DNA of 64,000 nt, from assembly GCA_949130495.1 (NCBI GenBank), contig OX422213.1, positions 58,688,678 to 58,752,677 on the forward strand, written 5' to 3'. Source of the DNA: Sambucus nigra. Its lineage: Eukaryota; Streptophyta; Magnoliopsida; Dipsacales; Adoxaceae. Made by a program: the position numbers and the translations under genes. The number at the start of each line of letters is the position of its first letter. The stretch's first letter is position 1. Below are positions 12,720 through 24,430 of the stretch, piece by piece. The notes beneath the pieces are model-generated. The model saw only the letters and a list, made by a program, of their open reading frames with translations, did not search any database and had not been told where the DNA came from.

Positions 12720-13222
12720 TTAAGCAAGTAAAGCTTAATTTACCTTTTCTCGAGGCAATAAAGCAAATTTCTGCCTATACAAAGTTCCTTAAGGACTTGC
12801 TAACGGTGAAACGTAGACTAAAGGTAAAGAAGGTTTTCCTAGCATAAAATGTAAGTTCAGTACTTTTGAGCGACCTCCCACCAAACTATAAAGATCTGGG
12901 TTCACCCACCATTTCGTGCACCATTAGACAGAGCAAAATTAAGAGAGCTCTATAATATTTAGGGGCAAGTGTTAATATTCTACCTCAATCCATCTATAGA
13001 CAACTTGATTTGGGGGACCTTAAGCCCATAAAAATTACTCTTCAACTCGTGAATTGTTTTGTTAAGATACCTTGGGGGATTATTGAGGACGTGATCATCC
13101 AAGTCGACAATTTCTACTTCCTGATTAATTTTTTCATTTGGGACACGGATCCCTCCGCTCCTTCGATCCATAATGTTCTCATGATCCTTGAACGCCCATT
13201 CTTAGCTACGGCTAATTCTTGA
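12720..13222 (+). pseudogene. Athila-type aspartic protease remnant
   Basis: The translation contains a segment LGASVNILPQSIYRQLDLGDLKPI, written here in two pieces as LGASVNILPQ and SIYRQLDLGDLKPI, followed by an LERPFLATANS end close to 13200. This is the Athila retropepsin layout. The catalytic Asp that should precede Leu-Gly-Ala-Ser reads Tyr, and a TAA stop lies just before it, so the enzyme is dead. In life it would cut the Gag-Pol polyprotein. Confidence 0.75.
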
Positions 13223-13390
13223 TTAACATGTAAAATAGACAAATAAAACTCACATCTTATCGAGGAGGTAGTACATTAACACGTTAAGGGTAATCACACT
13301 AGGGGTCCTTTAGAGGTGTATCTTGTTATGGCGAGTGAGAGTGATAGTGTGTACACCGAGTTCGATAGAGAGGTGAAGGAGATAGGATAG

Positions 13391-14627
13391 TTGTTAGATA
13401 CGAGTGAGAGCGATAAGTACGTAAGAGTTAGTTGGTTATCTCAATTCGAGGAACTACCATCAAGAAAGTCCCACAAGGTTCCCTTCAATGAGAAATTTCC
13501 TACCCTCGAATTGAAAAATCTTCCTTCAAATATCAAATATGCTTACTTGGGAGAGGATGAGACATTCCTTGTTATCGTCTCCTCGAGCCTATGTAAAGAG
13601 CAAGAGGTAAATATTATTTCCATTTTGAGGAAGTACCGAAGTGATTTTGGTTTGAGTATTGCGAATTTGAAGGGTATAAATCCTTTAATTTGTACCCATA
13701 AATTCCATCTCCAGGAGGACGTGAGACCCTCGAGAGAGATGCAAATGCGTCTAAACCCGATGATAGGAGACGTCATGAGAGCATAGCTCATTAAATTATT
13801 GGATGCGGGCATCATCTATCCCATCTCGAATAGAAAATGGGTGAGTCTTATTCAAGTCGTTCTGAAGAAATAGAGAATCACCGTGGTTAAAAACTCGAAG
13901 GGAGAACTTATTTCAAAATGCACCACCACCGAGTGGTGCATTTGCATTGACTATTGAAAACTCAATGATAGTTCTATAAAATATCACCTCCCTTTATTGT
14001 TTATGAACCAAATCCTTGAGAGAGTCTCATACCACCCTTTCTATTGATTTTTAGATGGTTATTCCAGATATAACCAAATTGAGGTATATGTGATAGATCA
14101 AGAGAAGACTAAGTTCACATGTCCTTTTGGCACATTTTCCTACAAACGTATGCCATTTGGATTGTGTAATAGCCCTACGACCTTTCAAGGGTTCATGCTT
14201 AGTCTATTTAGTGATAGGGTCGAGAGTGTCCTTGATGTGTTCGTGGACGATTTTAGTGCCTTCGGATCCTATTTTGACTATGCCTTGATAATCTTAAGAA
14301 AGTGTTAGCTTGATGTGTGAAAAATACTTGGTACTAAATTGGGAGAAGTGCCATTTTATGGTTACCGAAGGCATAGTTCTTAGCCATGTTGTGTTATCCA
14401 AAGGTATAGAATTCTATAGGGCAAAAACTAACGATAGATTTGATCTTCCACTACCTAAGTCATTAAAGTATGTGCGCTCTTTCTTGGGTCACACAAGGTT
14501 TTATTGTAGGTTTTTTAAGGACTTTAGTTCCATCACTAAACCTTTAAGAAACCTACTTATAAGGGATTACCCTTTTGAGTTGAGTGATGTATGCCAAGCC
14601 GCTTTTGACAAATTAAAAGCATGTTAG
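13391..14627 (+). pseudogene. Athila-type reverse transcriptase remnant
   Basis: Successive frames give the pre-RT linker (LICTHKFHLQEDVRPSREMQ), then CIDY at about 13950, the FTCPFGTFSYKRMPFGLCNS block near 14110-14170, the catalytic box VFVDDF near 14240, and the thumb segments NWEKCHFMVTEGIVLSH and RSFLGHTRFYCRFFKDFS. The enzyme would copy the element RNA into DNA. In-frame stops (for example near 13784, 13872 and 14308) break it. The catalytic Asp-Asp pair itself is still present. Confidence 0.9.
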
Positions 14628-15047
14628 TCTATGATCCCATCATGCAAGCTCCGAATTGGATCCTTCCATTCGAGTTAATGTGTGATGCAAGTGACTTTAG
14701 GGTGGGGGTTATTTTGGTGGAAACGAGGAGACAAAAAACCCCATGTCAGTTACTACACTAACTGGACCTTAATCGGAGCCCAATTGAACTACTCCACCAC
14801 GAAGAAAGAGTTGATAGTGATAGTGTTCGCCCTTGACAAGTTTCACTCCTATATTATTGGGTCAACCACTGTATGCATTACTGACCATGCGATGATCAAA
14901 TATCTCCTTTCTAAGAAAGATGCGAAGTCGCGCCTCATTAGGTGGATCTTACTACTCCAAGAGTTTGACCTTTCCATTGAAGACGAGAAAGGAGTAAAAA
15001 ATGTCACAGCCAATCATTTCTCGAGGATCTCATCTGATGTACCTTAA
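14628..15047 (+). pseudogene. Athila-type RNase H remnant
   Basis: The frame at 14682-15047 carries KPHVSYYTNWTLIGAQLNYS, TKKELIVIVFALDKF, ITDHAMIKYLLSKKDAK and a VTANHFSRI end, which is the RNase H and connection region of Athila pol. The first catalytic Asp region (CDASDF near 14680) is in another frame, so at least one frameshift has occurred. The domain would remove the RNA strand during reverse transcription. Confidence 0.85.
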
Positions 15048-15146
15048 GATCATTTACCCATAGAAGAGTAATTTTTGGATGATTAATTATTCATCACTTC
15101 CTCTCTCCCTTAGTTTGCAGATATCGTTAAATATCTTCTTACGGGG

Positions 15147-16666
15147 TGACGCGACCACAAATGTGTCTAGTGTGCGTGTTATTTAGGCTCAAGTGCAAGC
15201 ATGTCTCTTAAGTAATAATTCGATAAGTTGGGTATCGATCCTCAGGAAAATAGGACAAAAGAATTCATAACGACGTTAGAAAGATGAAAAAATCCTAGCT
15301 TCGACTCTAAAAAGAAAGAAAAGATGATTTGGAGTGCAGAACAACTACAACTAGATGCAAATTTGAGAATAATGAACTAATAAAACTAGAATGATTAAAA
15401 TGCAACTATGCTAATGAAATGAAAAGCTGATGACAGTTGGACTAAAAGTTTAACTATGAAACGAGAACAATAAGTCGGGTTACAATCCCCCACTCCCTAG
15501 TAATTCACTTCGTAGGATAATAGATTCGGAATTAGAATTTTAAATGAACCCAGTCTTTAGTACTCCCAAGTATTACACATATCAGGGATCGTAGCCCGTA
15601 CAGTATGAAGCAAAGGACGAGTAAAGTGGTGTCACATTAACCAATACGCATGTCGCATTCTTAAGCATCCCGTTTACCTAGGGAAATGAGATCAAAAGTC
15701 CTACGACGGTTTCACCAGTTATGCAACACGATTCATCTAATATTTTAATTCAAAAGTCTATTTCCATGTTGATGAATTACATCGGGTGGGGTTCATGCAC
15801 CCCAACCTTAGAAAATTAGCTAGACATGATTAACTTAGAGAAATACATGATTTTTAAGAAAGAGAACATCAAATCTAAAGAACTAAATGAAAAGAGAATC
15901 TCAAATTCAAAACCAGCAATCAAAACTAAAGGGAAATCGAAAATTAAAGGAAAGGTGTTACTTGAATTGCAGAAATGAAATTCAAATCTTTACAGAAAAT
16001 TCTTTTTATGGAAAACTAGGGTTTGTGACTACAAAAACTTTCTACTCCTACTTATCTAACCTAAAAATTGAACTCCTGTTATTATTTAACAAACTAGAAA
16101 GAAATTTACCGGATAAAAACTCTGAGAAAAAGAATAAAAATTTGAAGAAAATCTAAAGCGGTCCGGATCCTTTTTGGGAAAAAGGTCCAGATCGCCTGCC
16201 TATTTTGGGACAGAGTCTTTCTTTTGAGGCGGTCTAGATCCTTTTCTAATAAAAGGTCCGGACTGGGTCTCTTTTTCAACCAGGGGCCTTTTCCTTGTTT
16301 CCTTCTCAGCTTTAAATCTTTGTAACTTGGTCATCGGAGCTCGGATTGACTTGTCGTTTCTTCCAAAGTTCTTGAAATTAAATCCTCTTCAACTTTCTAA
16401 TTGTCTTCAACTCCGGACAATGGCTAAAAATTTACAAAATTACCCTTTGACTTCCATTCTGTGACTTTGCTCATTGCTTATCCAGTTTCTTTCTTCCTCA
16501 ATGCTTCAAATACTTGTAAAACTTAGGAGAAATACATGAAACTAGATGTATTTGTTAGAAGAAGTTTGTGGCAAAGGAATTCGATAATGACACTCATTTT
16601 GCGTTATTCGAGATGGTAAAAGTCTCTAAATTAAGGGGCTGAATTGGAAGAATTTGAGCCTAATCA
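15147..16666 (-). mobile_element. Solo LTR inserted in pol of element C
   Basis: The 1520-bp segment has TG...CA ends (TGACGCGACC on the left, GAGCCTAATCA on the right) and perfect 5-bp target duplications CGGGG at 15142-15146 and 16667-16671. It separates the RNase H end of element C from its integrase. Read on the minus strand it starts TGATTAGGCTC and ends GGTCGCGTCA. It contains a block matching the GGTTGGGGTNCATGAACCC region of element C LTRs, so it belongs to a related Athila/Tat family. It has no internal coding domain, which fits a solo LTR left by recombination. The plus-strand frame 15887-16156 within it is not a gene. Confidence 0.85.
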
Positions 16667-16671
16667 CGGGG

Positions 16672-17870
16672 GCTAACCCCTCCGATTAGACACCACAAAA
16701 GAAGAGGAAGTTTATTACATGGTCGTGCATAACTTTCTAAGAGGATCCATATTTTTTCAAGTATTGCTTCGACCAAATAATTCGTAGGTGTGTACTAGGT
16801 GACGAGATTCCTGGTGTGGAGGACATTTTTCCACAAAAAAGATGACTCCTAAAATTCTTCAAAGCGATCTCTATTTCCCATAATTTTCTGGGATGTAAAT
16901 GCCCACTGGAAATCTTGCGATAGGTGCCAAATAATGGGAGAAATTACTCGATGAGACATGATCTCATTGACCCCTATTCTTATCATCGAGATATTCGACT
17001 GTTGGGGCATCGATTTCATGAATCCTCCCCCCCCCCCTATTTGGTTTCCTATACATCCTCGCTGCGGTAGACTATGTGCCAAAATGGGTTGATGCCATCG
17101 CTATGAGGACGAATGATAATAAGGTGGTGATAAATCTTATTCATGAATGTATACTCTCTCACTTCAGTGCCCCAAAGGAAATTATTAGTGATAACGGCAC
17201 ACACTTTTGCAATATTCCATTTGAGAAATTAATGAGAAAGTATGGAGTCATCCATAAGGTTGATATTACTTATCATCCCCAAACGAACGGGAAAGCCAAC
17301 CTAGAAAATTGAGAGATCAAACAAATTCTCAAAAGGATCATGCATCCTAACCGAAAGGATTATTCGACTCGATTAATCCATGTTCTATGGGATTATCAGA
17401 CCGCATATAAAAAATCTCGGTATGTCCCCATCCTTCGTTATCTATGGAAAACCTTTCCATCTCCCCGTCGAGTTAGAGCATAAAGCATATTGGGCCATTA
17501 AGAGTTTGGAATACAACCTAGATAACGTCGATGAAGTGAGAAAACTTCAATTGCACGAGTTGGAAGAAATACGCAATGATGCGTATGAAAGTGCTCGCAT
17601 ATCAAAAGAAATGATGCAACTCACACATGAGTGAACTATCCATCAGAAGGAGTTTCATTTGGGTCAAAAGGTGTTTCTTTACCACTCATGACTACATTTG
17701 TTTCCCGACAAGTTATGTTCACAGTGGAACAAACCATTTGTAATAAAGGAAGTGTTTCCTCACGGTGAGATGGCGCTAGAAAATTCGAAGGGTGGGGATA
17801 TGTTTAAGGTTAATAGACAACGCCTAAATCCATATCTTGAGGTGCGTGTTAGGAAGACAACATGATATGG
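16672..17870 (+). pseudogene. Athila-type integrase remnant
   Basis: After the solo LTR the pol frame resumes with a degraded zinc-finger region (GHFSTKK near 16825), the core start WGIDFM near 17005 followed by an 11-base C run (17027-17037), then the frame 17076-17312 with KWVDAIAMRTNDNKVV, IISDNGTHFC and VDITYHPQTNGKANLEN, and 17380-17634 with the C-terminal half. The position expected to hold the catalytic Glu after the QTNG motif reads Asn, and TGA stops occur at 17310 and 17632. The segment ends with FKVNRQRLNPYL near 17840. Confidence 0.85.
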
Positions 17871-18186
17871 TTGTCAGACCCCATCTGTGGGGATGCTTGA
17901 GTTTGAGAAAGAGGTCATCACACCCCCGACGCGTATGGGGAGATTTTGTGTTGTATACTTGTAAGTGGAGTCCATTTTAGGGTAGGTTAGGTGTCCGTAA
18001 AGGTCGCGATTTAGCAAGGTTAGGAGTACCACATTTGGTTTTCACGCACGGGAGAGGGTACATGCATTATGAGAGAGATCTTGAGGTGTCTCGGGGTACT
18101 GAACTGTTTAGGGAGTCTTGAGATTCATTAGAGAGGAGATAAATGGGGTCGAAGCACTTACCCTATGGAAAACATGAAGAAAATGG

Positions 18187-19440
18187 GTGTTGAGACAAAG
18201 GACGAGATGTGAACGGCAGGCTGAACAGGTTCGGATCAACTGCTACTATATTCTTCCCCCTCCACCCCCCCCCCCCCAACCAAATTCATTCACCATTTCC
18301 CCATCCTTCCATCCGAAATTCCTCCCCCCAAAACTTCCCCCACCCACTTTTTCACCCTTTTTACTGTGCTTCACCCTTTCTCACCTCCACCTTTACAAAT
18401 TTCCTCCAAATCCCACAACTTCATCCCTATAAGTACCCCACACACACTTCTTTCCAACACCAAAATCCTCATCTCTTTCACTCAAAAATTCCTTGAGCCC
18501 CCTCTTCCAATTTCCAATGCCAAGACGCCTCAACTCTCGTGTCATCAAATACGATTCAACCGGCATCCTTAACGAGGGGGGAGATCACATATTTGTTCAA
18601 ACCAAGAGAGAGATTTGATTAATGCCTTTTTCAAGCCCACCGACACCATTCACATTAAACGCAACGTCAAGTGGCATGAGCTCCCTGAGGCGGTCTTCCA
18701 CCGCTGTGGGTGGTTCTCTTCCTTTAAACCACCACTTGATAGGGTCTACGAAGAAGAAGTTCAAATTTTCTATGACACCCTCGTCCGCTAGTCATCCACC
18801 CTCCACGAAGCCTACATGGATGAAATTCGAGTTTCGTTCCCTCTAGAAATCATTCAATGAAATATGAAGGAAAAAGGGGTCACTCTACCCTAACAATATG
18901 CTTACACGACTAATGGAGTACCATGCACCAAAGCCAAGTGTATCGTTGGGATGGACCCAAATGAAGAATGGCTCCAAGATACCTTTCGCATGGGAAAACT
19001 ACCGAGACCATCCGATATGCCCACCTCATTACTTGCGGCACTATCCTCCAAACAAATAATGGCTCGATTGTTCGAATTCTCCATGAAAACATCTCATACC
19101 ATCTTCTCAATTCCATACTGAAATTCTCCACGCCTCGTATGATAATACTAACAAAGTATCTCTTCCATATGTACAGATAATCTCAGAGATCATGAATGAT
19201 GCTGGGGCGCGGGCCCCTGACTCTCACACTAAATTCTCAAAACCTATTGGGATCTGTTCCACAAATAGAATTTCCCACCAAATGAGATTGGCCCACCTTC
19301 CACCACTAATAGTGGAAGAAGAAGAAGAAGAAGAAGAAGAAGAAGAAGAAGAAGAAGAAGAAGAAGAAGAAGAACTCGTAGAGGAAGACTCCATAATACA
19401 AGAAGATGGAGGCAAAATCGAGGAAGAGGATGAGGGCTAG
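18187..19440 (+). pseudogene. Third coding region of element C (downstream of pol)
   Basis: After integrase there is a region whose frames shift repeatedly. A Pro/Ser-rich stretch with a long C run lies at 18250-18430. A segment beginning MPRRLNSRVIKYDS near 18516 follows, with INAFFKPTDTIHIKRNVKWH and a GMDPNEEWLQDTFRMGKLP segment near 18950, and then an acidic tail. Athila elements are known to carry an extra ORF in this position (the ATHILA ORF-1 type family). I infer this is its remnant, but I recognise the position better than the sequence. Multiple stops make it non-functional. Confidence 0.5.
19314..19374. repeat. (GAA)n microsatellite
   Basis: About 20 GAA units encode a run of glutamates in the third coding region of element C on the plus strand, and serine or leucine runs on the minus strand. 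The expansion is probably slippage within an acidic tail. Confidence 0.95.
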
Positions 19441-21356
19441 GTTCGATGAAGGGATATATCATATGTCGACCATCAACCAATGTCTTGACGATCTCGAGAC
19501 CCAATTCGATGGGTTTAATTTAGAGTATCGGGAGGATTGATGAAATTATGAGCATGATGGTGCATCTCCAATCGGAGATGTATCATCTCCAAATAGGTCC
19601 AAATGCATAAATTCCCATTTACTTCTACGACCCGTACGCCCGCGACCCTTTTGCGCCCGACCCATCTTCGTGAATCATTATATGGTGTTTTATCCTTTTG
19701 ATGTTATTCTTTAGTTTTTCCTTGTACTGAATCTTTGAAAGAACTATGACTTTCTATCCTTTCTTTTTTATCTCAATGTAATGTACCTTATTTGGTTCTT
19801 AATACAAAAGTAGCATTTTGTAAATTTTCTCTATTTTATTTCACACATTTTTTTATATTTAGATTTTAGTCCTTTTTGCATGAGGACATTGCAAAAGTCT
19901 AAGTTAGGTGGGGGTACTTGTGCGTTTAAAATTTCACAAATTTCAAAATGCCAAAAATATTTTTTTTTGAAAATATATAAAAATTGAAAGTTAAATTTTT
20001 CAAAAATATCACTAAATTTTTGTTTGAAATCTCAATTTGTAAAATTCAAATACACAAAGCCAAAATTGACCAAAGATGAAAATGAGCAAAAATTGACAAC
20101 TTAATGAATAAGTGCGGAGATTTATTAACCTGGTGATATTTTCAGCCTATCAATTTTTGTGAGTATTTAAATCAATTCGAGTTAATAGTTAACTCAATGT
20201 TCAATTCAGCATTTAAATAAGTCGTTGAAGATTTATAAATTATTTTGATCGGTTACAAAAAATGAGTGAAATATTATTTTGATGTTAGGCCATACGGTAA
20301 AATAATGAGTAAATCGGATAAATGAAGTTAGGCCATCGTTTATTTACCCAAAAATATTAGCCATAAAAAGTTGTGAAAAAATATCCTTTTGCTAACCACT
20401 TTGAGCCTAATAAAACTTTTCTTTTTCGTTTGTCAACCCAGAAAAATCCAATTAGCTTGGAGTCGTGAAAATAAAAAAGGTCATAAAGTAAGTCCAAATA
20501 GTCAATAAAGAGGAGCAAGAAAAAAATAGAAAAATGCACAACAAAAAAATAAAGAAAAATGTGAAAAATAAAAGAGAAAAGAGAAAAGTTCCAACGGACA
20601 TCATAAGAAAAGAGGTATTCCAACTATGAAATTACGAACCATTCCTATTTTTACACAATATACCTTATAACCCGAAAAAGTCCTAACTTAGTTCAAAAAA
20701 CAAAATTAATTACAGCGTGGATAACTAAAACACGAAAAGATAAAAAGAGAGATTAAATGGTGCGACTAAAAGATGATGTTCCCCATTTTTTAATGACAGT
20801 AACCCGTTCATGAGATCTTTTCACCTAATTAATTCGGTCTTACTATTTGTGTGTGTGAATTCGTGTTTCATTATATTTACTCTTTATATCACGCACATAG
20901 AGAGAGAATAACCGCATTCCGAGAGATTCTTTTGTGAGAGCATCCCATGAGAATTTGAGTCAAAGATAATTTTTGAAAAATAACATAATGATCAATCAGT
21001 GAAGTTAGCGGTCTGATATTCGGCTTAGCACCCACACAATATGAATTGAGATGCATTGAATAAAAATTTGAAGTGATTATTTTTATAGAATGTAAATGCT
21101 ACGATTTTTAGTTATTTTGATATTTTTCTCGAGTCGAAAAATGAATTTTGTGGATAAATTAACTACAAACTCTCACGAGACACCACTCATCCTATTAGTG
21201 TACCCTAGGAATTTAACGGCTTGTTGAATACGCTAAATGAAATCTCTTGCTCGCGAAAGAGTTATTCAATCCCAATAAATTATTTTAGAATCTTTTAACT
21301 CATACCCTCATTCTTTTACATTACTCGGGACAAACAACATCCTGAGTTTGGGCGTT
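19441..21356 (+). other. 3' non-coding region of element C with polypurine tract
   Basis: No coding domain is seen. A purine-rich GTTAGGTGGGGGTA at 19904-19917 looks like an upstream polypurine-type tract, and CTGAGTTTGGGCGTT at 21342-21356 lies directly against the 3' LTR and is the likely plus-strand primer. The rest is AT-rich. The minus-strand frame at 20357-20623 is a chance product of A-rich sequence. Confidence 0.7.
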
Positions 21357-22827
21357 TGATTCGGCATAAATATTTCCTATTTATCCCCGTAATTTAGGTA
21401 GTTTTATAGTCCCGTGCAGTGTAAATAGGATTGACTTATCTCATTTTCATGCTGCTGGCCTTATTCGGCAAGTATTTCTTATTTTGTGTATTTCTTGTAT
21501 ATTTGGCAGGTGTTTCGTGCAAGTGAATGCATGAGAGAAACCAGAACAAGGAAAGAAAAGAAGGAAAGGAAGTTTAAGGGAGTAAATATAATTTTGAATC
21601 CCAAACCTAAAAGCGAAGCCTGAAGAAGAGTTAAAGAGATTGACTCACAAGCACACTGAAAGAAACGACATTGAATCCAGAGTTACGGTTGAAGAGTTAC
21701 AAGCGATTAAAGTTGAGAAGAATCCAGGGGAATTTTTGTAATTATCCAAAATTCGAACTGGTTTGGAGAGCATAAATTTAATTTAAAATTGAAGCGGTTC
21801 AGGCATCAGGGGAACCGGTTCAGAATGCCTATGCGCAAAATTTATTTTTAATCATATTTTTTAACGAGAGTTGTGTATTGTTAAAACACTTGTAAAAACT
21901 TGTCCAACTTAGTTAGTTTGTAATTAGACTTAGTTGAACATTAGTTTTACCTAGTTTTTGAAGGATAGGAAGGGGGAGAAACATTAAGATGGAAGTTTTT
22001 AGTTCTTATGCTTGCAATTTTAATAAAAATCGAGATTTCTTTCCAGTTTTTCTTCCAAGCTTGGTTTGTGAGTGGTCTTATTTCCTTATTTCATCATTGA
22101 TATTAATTATTTGTTTTCATGTGATATTTCCATCATCATGTCTTCAGGACACGTAAATAATTCATGCGTAGTCAGATTTAACGTGTTCGGCTAGATAATT
22201 AGAGGGTTGGGGTACATGAACCCAACCTAGGTTAATAAGTTGGGTATAAAATTGGAGGCATAATTTGTAAGCATGATATTTTGTTGAGACAAGTATCATC
22301 GATCTCTTAACTTTCTTTGCCCTAGGTAACTTGAGTGTTTGAGAGTGTAATATGCGTATCGACAATCTCGCCATTCACGTTAAATCTATTATTGACTAGA
22401 TATTGTGCAGAATAAAATCCTCATATGTTTAGTGCTTTGAAAACTATAATGTTTTCTTCTAACTATTAATATAATTTTTGAAAAAAATTTATCCAATGAA
22501 TTTACCGAAGGTTTGGGGGAGTGTATTCCAATCCTATTTTTTGCATAAAGTTTAAATAAAAAGATTTCGTCCTTTCATGCATAGTTAGTTCACATTTATT
22601 AATTAGATTGCATTAGTTACGTAACAGATTTCATAAGAACTCATCACCTTTTCCTTTCTTTTTTATGAGTCGGTCATTAGGTTTTAGACACCTTTCTTAG
22701 TTGTTGTTATGTTTTATGGCTTAGTCCCGGAGTTTGATATCCGACTTGCTTAGATTATTACTTATGCGGTTGGCTTACACTTAAGACATAATTCACACAT
22801 ACTAGAGACAATTTTTAAGGCGCATCA
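21357..22827 (+). mobile_element. 3' LTR of Athila-like element C
   Basis: It begins TGATTCGGCATAAAT after the polypurine tract and ends AAGGCGCATCA. It is the better preserved of the two LTR copies, with an intact TG...CA. The right flank returns to the LTR of element B. Confidence 0.85.
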
Positions 22828-23288
22828 GCCATCTGCTGGGCATTCCTCACCTCTTCATTTTATGTATAAAAAAAACCACACCCTAGGTACATCGAGTAAG
22901 GACATCGGTAAGGCCCTTGAGGGTAGTTAACGTCGTTAAAATCTCTATTACTTTATTGAAATTGTCTTTTCAAATGATTGGAATTTGGGACATTTAAGCG
23001 TTTTGTTTGGGCCTTTGTCCATGTGATGTAATAATATAAGAATAGCTATCTTTAACAAGTATTGTTGGATTAATAGGATTTTTATGAATAAACCTTTCAA
23101 ATTAAAATAAATGCTTAAAGTGGACACTTTTTTTCTTAAATTAAAATGAGTAAATAAATCCTTAATAAATGGTTCTATGAAAGGGTTTTTATTAAATAAT
23201 TAAATTTGATTTTCCCTCTCCCCCTTTAAATCCTTGATTCAGTGAGACTCAACCCAACGGTGACCCAAATTCGAGTCGTGCCGTTACA
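22828..23288 (+). mobile_element. 3' LTR of element B, right segment
   Basis: The segment ends GTCGTGCCGTTACA, which is inverted against the LTR start TGTAACACCGGG at 7107, so it completes the LTR interrupted by element C. The total LTR would be about 2.6 kb. Immediately to the right the reading frame of element D begins, so this is also the junction of B with D. Confidence 0.65.
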
Positions 23289-24275
23289 TTATTAGGTCTC
23301 TAAATTATTTTTAATGTAGATATTTCATAATCGAAAAACTATATTTCACTTTGTATTTTTATGCTATGATATTGAGATACTATTTATTGCCTTGAGAAGT
23401 TTATGTCATTTCAAAATTTGATTTAATAAAATACATATTAACAAGGCTAATTTTATGCAATATAATTGGTAAGCGGGTGTTAGATCTAAATGTGTTTTGT
23501 CTACATTATGTACCTCAAAGAGGAGTAAAAGGCCAAGCATTGGCTGATTTGTTGGTATATCATCCATATGAGGATGATCTAGAAGGGGAATATGAGATAT
23601 GATATATATCTCTGAGTCCATGGAAGCTTTAATTTGATGATTCGAAGACTAAGATATTCTTAGGAATAAGAGTAGTAATTGAATCCCCTGAGCATGTTAA
23701 AACTAAACATGGATACATGTTGCAAGAGAACACATATTTAAATAATCAAGCAGAATATAGTGTTATTATAATGGTCCTGGAAAATCTTCAAATTTGCAAT
23801 TATTCAATGATAGAATTTTTTGGTGATTCCCAACTGGTTTTAAGTTGGTTAAGTGGAGAATACAAATGTGTTCATGATGTTGTAAATTTATACAACCATA
23901 TAGCTTTGAATTTACTATCCAAATTTGATGAAGTCACACTAAATTATCTTCCGAGATTTCTAAATAAAGAAACCAGGTTTTAAGCTTGAGGACAACTTCA
24001 AAGAAAAGTTAAAGCTTAGTTATATTGATGGTTTCTACTAGCATTGCATAATAGGTAGTCCTTGGTTGAAATTGAGAATATTGATATTCAAGAAGATTGG
24101 AAAAAATCATTAATTGAATATCTAACTGACCCAAATATCAAGAGTGATAGGGTTGTCAGGCTAAGAGCAACCAATTATGTAATATATGGAGAAAAATTAT
24201 TCAAAAGAGGTGTTAATAAAATGATCCGAGAGTGCTTAAGTGAGGAAGAAGGTTTAATAGCCAAAACACAACTCT
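23289..24275 (+). pseudogene. Tat-like Ty3/gypsy RNase H and integrase start (element D, left part)
   Basis: From the first base the translation reads as the end of reverse transcriptase/RNase H (RSLNYF, then EKLYFTLYFYAMILRYYLLP near 23330-23395). A connection segment follows (GVKGQALADLLVYHPYEDD near 23520), then an RNase H of the second, Tat-type kind (NNQAEYSVII and FFGDSQLVLSWLSGEYKC in the frame 23717-23983), and then the pre-integrase segment (24062-24275) ending AKTQL. In-frame stops lie in the first block and near 23633 and 23982. The 5' part of D is displaced by element B and lies outside the window. Confidence 0.8.
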
Positions 24276-24294
24276 CACTACACCAAAAACAACA
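24276..24294 (+). repeat. CACTA left terminal inverted repeat
   Basis: CACTACACCAAAAACAACA matches the right end at 14 of the first 15 bases (C against T at position 3). It is preceded by the TCT target duplication. Confidence 0.9.
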
Positions 24295-24295
24295 A

Positions 24296-24430
24296 ATTGG
24301 CACACCCTGATATTAAAAATCTAGCACAGTTTAAAACTGTGCCAGATTCTGGCACAGTTTAACGAAAATCTGGCACACTTTAAAGCAGTGCCAAAATTTG
24401 GCACTGTTTTAAAGTGTGCCAAAATAAAGC
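24296..24430. repeat. CACTA left subterminal repeats
   Basis: Several copies of the motif TCTGGCACAGTTT and its inverted partner AAACTGTGCCAGA, with variants, lie within about 135 bp. Pairs form hairpins around a TTTAAA centre. In CACTA elements such repeats are the binding sites of the element-encoded DNA-binding protein. Confidence 0.85.

Larger units (their letters stand above)
9248..22827 (+). mobile_element. Athila-like Ty3/gypsy element C (13.6 kb with insertion)
   Basis: Two direct long terminal repeats (9248-10726 and 21357-22827) enclose an internal region in the order primer-binding site, gag, protease, reverse transcriptase, RNase H, integrase, a third coding region and a 3' non-coding stretch ending in a polypurine tract. 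The proteins match the Athila lineage in wording and order. By eye, the first 100 aligned bases of the two LTRs differ at more than 15 positions, mostly C/T or G/A, so the insertion is old. A clear target-site duplication was not found: CCAAA lies on the left and GCCAT on the right. All reading frames are broken. Confidence 0.9.

Noticed and set aside
18187..18572. Pro/Phe-rich overlapping frames as a proline-rich protein gene
   Set aside because: They are frames of a C-rich stretch in element C, with no leader, no conserved motif and heavy overlap in all three frames.
19224..19504. Minus-strand Ser-rich and Leu-rich frames
   Set aside because: They are shadows of the (GAA)n run inside element C.
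9243..22832. Target duplication of element C
   Set aside because: CCAAA on the left and GCCAT on the right do not match. Both flanks and the LTR start have mutated, so no duplication is claimed.
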